A stretch of 64,000 bases of DNA, from assembly GCA_002803225.1 (NCBI GenBank), contig NXFV01001492.1, positions 62,001 to 126,000 on the forward strand, written 5' to 3'. This document shows positions 54,893 to 64,000 of this stretch, one piece after another. Origin of the DNA: Gamarada debralockiae. Lineage: Eukaryota > Ascomycota > Leotiomycetes > Helotiales > Hyphodiscaceae. Each line of letters opens with the position of its first letter. The stretch's first letter is position 1. Below the pieces are notes generated by a model. It was given only the letters and a program-made list of their open reading frames with translations. It did not search any database and was not told the origin of the DNA. The position numbers and the translations under genes are program-made.

Positions 54893-55467
54893 CTAGGCGA
54901 ATGTAATGCCTCCATTAACACATTTCGTTCCAGGCGGGACATCCTGCGGCGGCTGCAACCCACTAACACCACAGACCCTAAACTGTGTGCCGCCCTCAAC
55001 CACACAGACAATACCACTTGTACACGGCGTTCCATTCTGATTGGGGAGAGCGTTGTTGGGCTCCCACCCTGGATGGCGGAAGGCGTTGCAGATGCATTCC
55101 GTGCCTGGAGGGACTACGCCCGAATTGCCGTTGAGGCATTTCCAGGTGTTTGTGTCGAGGCAGGTCATGACTGATACGATGTGTGAGTTAGTAGGAGGTT
55201 AATGTTAGGGAGGGAGAGGGGGAGGGGAGAGGAAAGGGGTTGCTTGGGGGTACGAACCGTTGGTACCGCCGCATGGTTGACCACCGAGGGAGGGCGCTAC
55301 GCCCGTACAGTCAACCTGTCGAGGGAGGAGGTTGGAATGAGGTGCAGATGGGAGAGCACTGAGATGGGTTAGTCGGATTGTATGGCAGAAAAGAGGATGG
55401 AAACATACGTGGCGCCGCAGACTGCTCCGACAATGAGAAATGCTGACAGTTTAGATAAAGAGACCAT
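54893..55467 (-). CDS. Small secreted cysteine-rich protein
   Basis: Exons are 55467-55409, 55358-55258 and 55170-54893 (145 aa). The signal peptide is MVSLSKLSAFLIVGAVCGA, followed by a short propeptide ending NLLPRQ (a Kex2-like site is possible). The mature part has about ten Cys: VDCTGV, QPCGGTN, MTCLDTNTWKCLNGNSG, GTECICNAF, GTPCTSGIVCVVEGG, RVCGVSG, GTKCVNGGITFA. The W-x-C-L-N-G type spacing recalls chitin-binding-like or effector-like fungal proteins with repeated Cys motifs. The second intron has an unusual donor (GTTCGT). Export is well supported; binding activity is not. Confidence 0.82.
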
Positions 55468-56442
55468 TTTGAAGAGACTCCTGTTTGGTATTGGAAGAGT
55501 TGGAGTCCTGGTAAATGATAGCTCGGTTTGAGTGAATGATTACGAGGAGGTCAGCGAGATGGAACGAGATCAGTTAGTATATAGGGCAATGGAGTAGTTG
55601 ATCAAGTACGATTTGTCAACTCATGTCAAGACTCCAGCCTGCTGCCTTGCTGGCAAGAGTTACACGATTGCAATGCCACCACAAACATCTCCTTCGAAGA
55701 GAAAACCAACACATGAGATCCCATATCCCACTGAGATCATCAAGTAGTATCACGCAGTTTAAGCCAAGGCTTGGTACAGCAGTCGACAAACTTTTGCCAA
55801 GGTGAGGCTGCAAAAATCTGGTTACGAAAAGAGCTATAATTATCCTGAAAACAGCCACAGAAGTCACTGAGAAATCATCATTAGGCGTTTTTCATGGTTT
55901 GACAAAGAATGCTGCTGCTCATTGGCAGTAATGGAGAAAAGGATTTCGAACATAGCCCCCACGAATTTTTTGCCATGTGTGGGGAAGCCAACGTGATTGG
56001 TGTGCCCCTCTGCACTCAAATTTTGACTTTATGCCTTACCACTAGCTTTCAGGCATAACTTACGATCAATTCCTCTTTGAAAGACAGCCATTAAGCCCGA
56101 AGAAGGGGCGCGGGGGACTCCCCCCGCCCCGAAGGATCCACCCCCTGGGCGTCGGGCGCGACAATTTCGTGGTTTGGTTGAGATATAAAGTCATGAAGTG
56201 TGGGACGTGGCATGCTTTCAGCCTTATAACTCCGATAAACTCTTGCGGCTCGGAAACACCATAGATACTCATACTTCCTAGTAATGTGCTTGCTCACGAG
56301 GAAAGAAATCTGAAGGCCGAACTTGCCAAATCATCTCATTATTCTCGCCGGCACTGTGGAACCCCGAATCTGGCTCGGATTCTCAATTGCGTATCTAGCA
56401 CATTTAATCCAACATGATCATATTCGTGATGCTGCTGAGTGC
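55468..56442. other. Intergenic
   Basis: Nearly 1 kb with no supported gene. It has a GC-rich patch at 56100-56160 (GGGGCGCGGGGGACTCCCCC) that can form a local hairpin. Confidence 0.45.
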
Positions 56443-58681
56443 CTAGCCTTTCAAAGCCAACTCATTACCTGGCTTGTTATCTCCCAAGAGCCTCTTCAAC
56501 GCTTCCACTGTAATCTCGAGTACTTCTTGACTTCGACTTTTCTTCAGACATTCCTTCAAAGCCTCAACACCTCCAGCGTCCTTGACCTTCGTAACACCCC
56601 ACTCACCAACTTTCCCTGGAGCAGTGAGCACATTCAGTACACACACAACTCCTCGGTGCCTCAACTCCTCCGAGTCCTCTTTACATAATGACAACAAGAT
56701 TCCCAATCCCCTATCTCTCTCTAAGATTGCATTGACCGCTGTATCCCATTCCGTCAAACTAGCCAATGCTCCTCCAGCCGCTCTCCTGGTTTCGAAATCC
56801 TCTGAGTCGGCCAATGCAAGTAAAATGTGCATCCGGTGACTAGCTGGCTTGCTCCCGTCGGCGAATTTGGATACACATGTAGGGGCTTGCATAAGATTGC
56901 AGAGGAGCTCGACTGTTGCACGTGTAACCATTTTGTTATTAGACAGGAGCAGCTCTTCGACTTGGGGGAACGCAAGCCGGATTATGGGATTCCGGGCTGT
57001 ATCGTCAGTGGATGCGAGGTTGGTAAGTGCGAGGAGTGACTCGAAAACGGGAAGGAGATCTCGCTGTTCAGTTGCTGGATCATCGGTGAGAAGGAATAGG
57101 AGAGGCCGGATAGCGGATGTTAGGGGAAGAGGTGTAGAGCCGCCGAAGACGTGCGTTGGATTGGTGCTAATGAGGATTCGAGCCAGTGCATGAGCTGTGG
57201 TTCTTCGTGGAGTAACATTCTCCGAAGGAAATATGGAATATGCGTGCAGAAGAAGTTTGACTGCTCCTTGCTGAGCCATCTGTCCTCGGATTTTGGATGT
57301 TTTGGAAAGGGAAAAGACGATAGAAACGACCAAGGCCAAAGACGCAGCTGATCCATGCTGGCTGTGTGTGACAAGAATAGGAATTGCCCCAGCTTCAAAG
57401 ACAGCTTCACATCGTTTTGCAACGTGATTGTCGTCGTTGAGTGGGTCCGGCTTCATTGATGATTTTGTTGCATTTGCATAAGCCTTGAGCTGGGTCATTC
57501 GCTTCTGCTCTTCCGATAATGCAGGTAGGTAGGTGGTGAGGTTGACTAGGATGCTTAGTGCACCATAAGTTAGAGGTGATTTTGCTGGAGCATCTCCTAA
57601 TGCTTTGATCAACTTCTTTAAGAAAGGTTTATCTGAAGCAAGACTCTCTTTGACTTTGGGCTGCAGGGAAGCATAGGCTAAGCCTTCGATTGAACTTTGC
57701 TGGGATGTGTTTGTTGACAACATAGTTTTGAACATATCTGAAAGGTCCTCGATACTCGTAGTCGCTGGTTGTATGCGTTCTTCTGATCCTGCACTAGGGG
57801 CAGAAGGGACCGCCTTTAATCCTGAAGTCAGTCAGAATACTTTAATACTCCATGTCGGAACGACTTAAGGAGAGTACGGAAGGAAACTTAGGACCTACCT
57901 GGATCTTTGCCAAAACGACGGCTGCCAGGCTTCGAACCTTTTCCGAATGTATTCGCTGTTGTATCGAGCCATCTTCGACGACCGAATGTCGTTCAGGTGA
58001 TGATACGTCGACATGACTTTCAGGCACATTGTTGACGATCTCTTCCAACCACTCGGTGCAGTACTTCTGAATGGCCTCCCGGCAAGGAGTATTCATACAT
58101 GCAGCATTGAGCATCTCTAGAGCAGCCTGCTCGACCTTTTTGCTCTTCCATTTTCTTCTCATTAACGGGCCAAGGCTGATGACAAAGCCTTCACTCAAGA
58201 AAAGAGTGGCCATGACATCTGGAACAACAGGAAAAATGGCTGCAGCGACAGAAAAGGCAACAAGGAAATCGTCATAAGTGCCTTTCTCTACCCGTGAATG
58301 AAAGAACTCAGAAAGATAGTTAACACCTTGCTTATCCGAAGCCTTGAGGTAGGCGGATGTAGTCAAAGTGGCGTGACCTCTGACAATGTCGGATTGCCTC
58401 ATGTCTAGATAGCCAAGGATGGTTTCCACAGAATCGATATCGATCAGTTGATAAAGTGGCTTATGAGGTTCCGATGGCCTTGTTTCGTCGGAGGAATCAT
58501 CGGAGAGTAGCTTTGTGAGGGCGTTCAAATCTTTGCAAGTATCTTCATCTTCTTGGCCGTTTTCCATCAATCGGGCGAGGAGGAGTATAGTTTGATCTTC
58601 GAGGGACACATTTTGCTCGACTACAGTGCTCGATGCTGGAGGAACACTGGGACCAACTGCTTCATGTTTGGGGGATGGCAT
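56443..58681 (-). CDS. SHE4: UNC-45/Cro1/She4-type myosin chaperone
   Basis: Exons are 58681-57899 and 57813-56443 (717 aa). The protein is built of armadillo-like helical repeats and has the UNC-45/Cro1/She4 central-domain pattern (YGALSILVNLTTYLPALSEE, LKAYANATK, DDNHVAKRCEAVFEAGAIP, STTAHALARILI-like RTTAHALARILISTNP, LLALTNLASTDD, RATVELLCNLM). A tail with RRAAGGALASLTEW follows. Fungal members fold class V and I myosins and affect actin organisation and mRNA transport. The intron end is ambiguous: I used donor GTAGGT (57898) and acceptor TTAAAG; an alternative (GTCCTA with CTTCAG, exons ending 57895 and starting 57821) adds VGLK. Both keep the frame. Confidence 0.9.
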
Positions 58682-59007
58682 CTTGAGGCATTCTCTGCGG
58701 AAATGATGGGAAGGTGGTGAAGAGTTGATGAAACATTCAACCAATAAATACGAAATCTAATCATCACGTGAACAGGCGTCGAGGTGACGTGACACGGTGT
58801 TTCTCAATGGTTGATTGAGTGGTTCATGTTCAAACAGCATTGTAGTCCTCGGAATTTCTCTCCGACGATATTACAACTCAGCAGGACTGGAGTATGAGGT
58901 GAATAGGGTCGAAGCCAGAATTTTGGACGACTTCCACCACCATAACCGGCTCTGTCTCGAATTCTTCACAACCTCTCGAGCTTTCAGATGCCTTTATCGC
59001 AGCCAAC
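58682..59007. promoter_or_regulatory. Divergent promoter of SHE4 and TFB4
   Basis: 326 bp separate the two head-to-head start codons. TCACGTGA (E-box-like core CACGTG) lies near 58763 and a related GTGACGTGACACG at about 58781. Their use is an inference. Confidence 0.45.
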
Positions 59008-60171
59008 ATGAACGCCGTAGATGGCTCAGATCATTATGAGCGCGCGGCCGAAGGTAGGAGGCCTGCGAATCTTATTATACAATGAATGACTGATCTCACC
59101 TGGCACAGGATCTCCACCCTCACTCCTCGTAATCGTCCTCGACACAAACCCTCACGCCTGGGCCCTCCTCTCCCGAACGCTCCCCCTCTCCAAAGCTATC
59201 GCAAACATCCTCGTCTTCATAAACGCTCATCTAGCAATTAACAACGCGAACCAAGTCGCTGTGGTAGCAAGCCACTGCCACCGCGCAGTATGGCTGTACC
59301 CTCGTTCTCCCTCGTCCTCAGAAGACGTCGAAATGGAAGACCACACCTCCAATCTCGACGACGCGAATAAATACCGACCATTTGCCCTCATAGAAGACTG
59401 TCTCCTCACATCCCTCCGGAACCTCATCTCCACTACGACTGAATCTGACATCTCCACTACAACAACCACACAAATGGCTGGGGCTCTGACTCTGGCACTC
59501 TCATATATCAACAAAGCAACCCTAAACTACTCCGACACAGGCACCTCCTCGAAACCCACCTCAACCGGCCTCGATACGTCCGACACTCCCAGAGGTCTAC
59601 AAAGCCGTATCCTAGTCGTCTCCGTATCAGGCGATTTCGCACATCAATACATCCCCATAATGAACACGACATTCGCCGCGCAACGTCTCCGAATCCCCAT
59701 CGATATCCTAAAACTAGCTGGCGATACCGTATTCCTACAACAAGCCTCAGATACCACAAAAGGGATTTATATGCAATTACGAAGTCCGCAGGGCTTATTG
59801 CAGTATTTGATGATGGCGTTCTTACCGGATCAGATGAGTAGGAAACATCTTGTTGCGCCGACACAAGAGGTGGTTGATTTTAGAGCTGCGTGTTTTTGTC
59901 ATAGGAGGGTTGTAGATGTGGGGTTTGTGTGCAGTATTTGCTTGAGCAGTATGTCTCCCTTTCTTAGTGGTGATAGAGTTTTTCTGATATGCGAATAGTC
60001 TTCTGCTCGCCTCCTGAAGGCGCAATCTGCCTTACCTGCTCTACGCACCTTACGCTGGGTGATTATGGTGCGAAACCTGCGGTTGTCCCACGGAAGAAGA
60101 AGAAAAAGCGGAAGTTGAATGGTGGGACGGATACAGGGAGTGCGAGGGGAACACCAGCGCCGGGAGAGTAA
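59008..60171 (+). CDS. TFB4: TFIIH core subunit Tfb4 (p34)
   Basis: Exons are 59008-59053, 59109-59948 and 59999-60171 (352 aa). The N-terminal vWA-like domain starts SPPSLLVIVLDTNPHAWALL, with ILVFINAHLAINNANQVAVV and ASHCHRAVWLYPRS. Later motifs are SRILVVSVSGDFAHQYIPIM, QRLRIPIDILKLAG, and LLQYLMMAFLPD. The C-terminal C4 zinc finger spans the last intron: CHRRVVDVGFVCSICLS joined to IFCSPPEGAICLTC. A Lys-rich tail closes the protein. Tfb4 pairs with Ssl1 in TFIIH, acting in transcription initiation and nucleotide-excision repair. All splice phases close. Confidence 0.93.
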
Positions 60172-60844
60172 GAGGGCATTCTTGCATATGGAGGTCGTCC
60201 TGGAGTTTGGGGGGAAAGCCACAGTCTGTTCTTGAATACAGGCTGGTTATGCATTTGGGAAAGGAACCATACAATTGGTTTTACTTTGCGAAATTATTGA
60301 ATGGCAGCTGATTAGGATCTCAAAAGTCACTTTGTTGTGACACCCAAACTGACAAGCCTCACGGATGGAGAATATGCGACGTTCAGCCCAAAAATATCAG
60401 AAAGATAGAAGAGGATTGATTTAGGCATTCTAAGGTATCTCGTCACAACTCTGCCTTTACAAAGCCACCACCAAGGCAGCAGCACGATGCATCATCAACT
60501 GAAGCCATGTCATGCTCCATATCTATCACCATCTCGCACCTAATCTCGCCACCTTGTTACCAAGGAAAATCGTTGGCACGTAGACACCATTCCGCGAGGA
60601 CGCACTTTGTTCGTTAACTCCTATATCATCCTGGAAGCCTAGCATCCAAGCCATAATTCGTAAGCTCATTTTCGTAAAGTCATCATTTTGTCTGCAGAAC
60701 ACCATGCCAAAGAAACGCAATAAACAAAGAAAAGTTCCCTATCCAGTGCAATCCAGATCGACCAAGAAGCCATGCTAAAGCCCGTTTGAGGAATTCCAAA
60801 TAAGTGCTGGAGACGAAGGCCCATGATTGTTCAGAGGCCAACTC
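60172..60844. other. Convergent intergenic region
   Basis: TFB4 and the taspase-like gene converge here; both 3' UTRs are expected. No gene was recognised. Confidence 0.5.
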
Positions 60845-62639
60845 TCAATCTAAACGAATCTTGCGGCCACCTTGCACAACGTTTCCATGCTCGCCCATTC
60901 GTGACATGACACATTTAGCATCTTTCTCGTTGGAATGCATAGAAGCTAGAGCGAAGGAGTCGGTGTTGTGGGCGAAGTGGAGGAAATATCCGTACGGAGT
61001 CTTCTTAACAGCCATGACACCAATTGCACCAGCAGAATTGCTTCCCCTAACACCCGGGTGGGCCATGAAGTCCGCCTGGACAAAAGATTCCATTGCTTCT
61101 TCTTCGGTTGCTTCGATGTCGCCGCCGCCCAGAGCTCGTCTGGTATTGTGGTAGAGTCGGTCTGCGCACTTCTGAGAAGCCATCGTCGTAGCCATGTGCT
61201 CACCAGTGCCACTGGTAACTGCTGCAACACAAACGCTTTCATCGTCTCTATCGTCAACTGGAATGACAGCAGTACCAATGCCTACAAGAGCTGCAGGTCC
61301 TACTCTCCCACGATGCTTCATGCCAATGCCACCAGAAGAAGAACCTGCTGCAATGTGACCGAACATGTCTATTGCAATGGCCCCAACAGTGTCGGTAATC
61401 ATATCCTCCTCATGGCCAACTTGTTGGAAGACCTTCGAGGGAGACTCCGCTGTGCCTTCTTGAGAGAATGCAAGTGGCATATGGATCTCACTCGAATCAA
61501 AGCGATTGACAGGCGAGGAAGGGCCGTCGCTGCTACGAGGTCCTTCAGTGCGGGGTTCTGAGACGTCCTCCATAGTCATTGCAACGTCTGGTGTACTCTT
61601 TTGACCTTCGGCACCAGCAGCATTGGTCCCTAGCAGTGAGTGTGTCCTAGTCTGCGACGAGTCGCCACCTTGAGGGGTAAATCGTGGACGCTTGACAGGA
61701 GAACCGGTGGGAGAACGGTGGCTACTGCGTACTGGAGAATGGATGTTGAGGTATGTTCCAGTAGGGTATCGGAAAGGTTCTAGAAGACATGCATCCCCAC
61801 CGGGAGATGGTACAGGTGAATCCGGCTGACCTTCATTCCATGTGCTATTCATGATAGCATTGGTATGATCTCGACGCTGCTTAGCTTGAACCCGTTCTTC
61901 GTACTCAAGATCCAATTCCTCTCCTCCCCCGTTATCGCTACTTTTCGTACTACAAGGTGTTATACGACCTCCTTCAGCACGACGCAAATCCTCTTTCCAA
62001 CGTACGAATCGATCGCGAGCATTCTTAGAGACAATCATATCGTGAGGGACGACTGGAATACCTTGCTCCCAAGCAAAGTCTGTGGCGCCTTGACCAACGA
62101 GAAGATTTGGTGGAACTCTGCGGAGGGACAAAGGTCGGTTGGAGCAGCCGAGAATCGCTCTGGCTAAATTTATGGGATTTTTGATCTCTGTTGAATGAAA
62201 GTTAGAAAGGGCCAAAAATAACGAGGAGAAGGTAAGCCCTACGAGCAGTTGCTCCACATGCCCCACTCCGGCCCAAGTGATCAATAATGGTCGCGTCACA
62301 TTCAACAACACCGTCAATAGATAAATTGCTGCCATAACCGGCGTTGGTGATCTCCTTATCTTCGAGAACCTTAATCGCGGCTTCAACGGCATCGACGGCT
62401 GTTCCTCCGGCTTTGAGGATTCGCATTCCCATTCGGGCAGCGCTATAGAGCTATTAGTATCTTGAAAGATCTTGAGCACATAGCACAACTTCAACTTACT
62501 CGTTACAAGCACCAAGGTGGATGTATTCATTTGTGGTACTGTGGTAACCAGCGCCAGCATGAACGAAGACCGCAGACACGTTGGTAGGGTTCTGGGTTTG
62601 TTGGCCCCGCCCAAAGAGTCTTTCGTTGGGTCCATCCAT
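60845..62639 (-). CDS. Taspase/asparaginase-2 family Ntn hydrolase
   Basis: Exons are 62639-62500, 62442-62243 and 62187-60845 (560 aa). The start ATG 62639 sits in GCCATGG. The alpha subunit has VSAVFVHAGAGYHS, MGMRILKAGGTAVDAVEAAI, ITNAGYGSNLSIDGVVECDA and INLARAILG. The nucleophile is Thr at about residue 380 in DTVGAIAID, where autocleavage would release the beta subunit, followed by GHIAAGSSSGGIGMKHRGRV and AAVTSGTGEHM. A disordered Ser/Pro-rich loop (about residues 185-370) precedes the Thr and is much longer than in animal taspase 1. SYN activity could be threonine aspartase (after Asp) or asparaginase; by GSSSGGIGMK and overall layout it fits the taspase branch. Confidence 0.88.
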
Positions 62640-63897
62640 GGCTGGACTGAAAGTAGTTACGCTGGAATCGGGGGTCGAGTAGAGCTGTTTAGGTGGTACG
62701 TAGTCGGTCGAAGAGCCGGAGCTTTGGTCGGATTGTTCAATGAAAGGTGAGGGGATAGCCTCGAGGTCAAATTTTGGCGACTTTCGGAAAGAATGAGAGA
62801 GGTCGCGTTGGATTTGACGAAATCGTTCGCATGCGCTACAAAGTTTGGTAAATGGGCTGAGGCTGGTAGTCTTGATAAGTTTGTTCTTGCATGGAGGAAG
62901 GTGTGATAATAGGACCGTGTTGACAATAGGCGAGAGAAAGGCGTGGGTTGTCGAGGGATGAATGAAAGAGACACCGGCTCCAGTCTATGAGAGTGTTCGT
63001 CCAGATCACCCAGAACGACTTTCTAGTCGTAGCTAGTGCAAGGGAGAGGTGAGCTTGTATTAGGCACGTCGATCTGCGATCAAGTCATGAGTTGCAGTGG
63101 TAGTGACAGAATTGCATGATGTTCGAAAAGTGCAGTCGTTGGAGAAAACCAGCAGAAAACAATCAGTATGGTTCGGAGAACAAGAACTAGGCTGTGAGTA
63201 AAGGATTAGCCTTGGGTTACGGATTAGATTAAGGGCAATCAACTGACAGGAGACTCAGGAGAATCCACAAGCAGTTCTGGATCATAGGACTGCAATATAT
63301 GGAAGAGTCAACTGCAAGTGGGATATCGAAATGAGCGGTCGATGCAGCCAAGAATCGAAATAAATTATGCAGAGAGATTAGCTGGAGGCAATCAAAGGAG
63401 TGTCGTTGCGTGAATTAGAGATTGTGAAGAACGGTACGGTCTTGGATGATGTTGAGGGTGGGGGATGTTTATGGAAAAGAGAAGTTGGGGGGAGAAGGCC
63501 CTTGTAACAGACGAGCAGTCTGAGACTTCATCTGGATTTGGTAATGACGACGCATTGAATTTGGTGGGCGACTAATGCTCTTTCCTTCTAAGCCTTCCAT
63601 TCTCCATTCCCAAATGATCATCTTGATACTTTAGGACGTTGAATGCTCTTTCAAATGCTAGGAAGAAGGCCCGAGTGAAGTGAGTAGAACGTTGCACGTG
63701 ACCTAAAATTCTGGCGGGGTTGGTTGGTCCAGTTAGACGATGCGCCGCACTCGCCCACTTGGTCGTCATCTCGAAGCTCTGAACGACGAAGGAACCACAC
63801 CGCATCCCGATCCATTGCAAGACAAGAAGCTGCTCTTTGGAGCTGTCGCATAATATCCCCAAAGAGGTGGGAGTGTTCCGCAAAGGCTAACATCAAG
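62640..63897. other. Divergent intergenic region
   Basis: 1.26 kb between the taspase-like start (-) and the Arp3 start (+). The ORF 62657-62974 (-) has a Ser/Arg-rich composition without motif support. No repeat was recognised. Confidence 0.5.
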
Positions 63898-64000
63898 ATG
63901 GCTTCCCACACTCCGGCCGTTGTCATGGACAAGTACGTTCCTCGACCCCCCACAAGGCAACCTCCTTGTGGAAGATTCATCTTGCTACGTTTTATGTTGA
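63898..64000 (+). CDS. ARP3: Actin-related protein 3, first exon (continues beyond the right edge)
   Basis: ATG 63898 gives MASHTPAVVMD and then AA before a donor at 63933 (GTACGT); the codon would complete as Asn. Arp3 proteins begin with the same phrase followed by Asn-Gly-Thr-Gly, so this 35-nt exon is very likely exon 1 of the Arp2/3-complex subunit that nucleates branched actin. The remainder of the window (63933-64000) is intron. The short match is the only evidence; exon 2 lies outside. Confidence 0.65.
   Translation, partial: MASHTPAVVMDKYVPRPPTRQPPCGRFILLRFML

Noticed and set aside
59508..59864. Minus-strand ORF over TFB4
   Set aside because: Antisense to the conserved TFB4 exon 2.
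62657..62974. 105-codon minus-strand ORF upstream of the taspase-like gene
   Set aside because: Biased Ser/Leu/Arg composition, no motif, and the taspase start is convincing at 62639.
1..64000. CRISPR array or bacterial operon
   Set aside because: Introns, families and spacing are fungal; no regular repeat-spacer pattern exists.

Overview
This is a eukaryotic, filamentous-ascomycete (Pezizomycotina) chromosome segment. The genes are split by short introns (about 45-105 nt) with GTRNGT donors and CTNAC-type branch sites. The families present are fungal: 2EXR proteins, UNC-45/Cro1/She4, small secreted cysteine-rich proteins, and a SesA-like plus ubiquitin-like protein. A Leotiomycetes-type origin is my inference from general protein resemblance; the window alone does not prove it.

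Layout. 1-3.6 kb: a secreted histidine-phosphatase-like gene cut by the left edge, and a complete aldehyde dehydrogenase. 5.4-9.5 kb: a 2EXR protein and a TRFH + Myb (telobox) telomere-binding-factor gene. 9.7-14.5 kb: a decayed SDR, an intact secreted flavin amine oxidase and a decayed alpha/beta-hydrolase. 14.9-18.8 kb: a divergent pair, the PP2A-like phosphatase Ppg1 (-) and the nonsense-mediated-decay factor UPF3 (+). 19.4-28.5 kb: a secreted Cys-rich protein, a four-TM protein, a decayed PPOX-fold gene and two coiled-coil proteins. 31-36.4 kb: a perfect 127-bp inverted repeat, a six-exon SesA-like/ubiquitin-like gene and a frameshifted unknown gene. 39-46.5 kb: a repeat-rich, decayed zone with a segmental minisatellite duplication, a tandem array of exon-like modules, remnants of a Cys-rich gene, a lectin-like gene, a methyltransferase and a retroelement, and one intact DUF5519/luciferase-domain gene. 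48.6-55.5 kb: a large membrane glycoprotein, a pogo-type DNA transposon relic, a heavily damaged threonine synthase copy and a small secreted Cys-rich protein. 56.4-64 kb: a conserved housekeeping block with She4 (-)/Tfb4 (+) divergent, a taspase-like Ntn hydrolase (-), and the first exon of Arp3 (+) at the right edge.

How it fits together. The two ends and the 14.9-18.8 kb stretch hold core cell-biology genes (actin/myosin, TFIIH, NMD, telomere/transcription, phosphatase). The middle is accessory DNA with low gene density, repeats, and at least eight broken genes. Many nonsense codons in those broken genes are explained by single C-to-T or G-to-A transitions (CGA>TGA, CAG>TAG, TGG>TAG), as expected from RIP-like mutation or cytosine deamination; frameshifts and one large deletion add to it. 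The most unusual signals are the array of about 60-nt exon-like modules at 39.98-40.73 kb, the perfect inverted repeat at 31.0-31.7 kb, the internally deleted THR4 copy, and two stop-free 54-nt (3n) introns in a secreted protein.

Exon boundaries were placed by eye from splice signals and frame continuity. Gene names rest on recognised family motifs, not on a database search.
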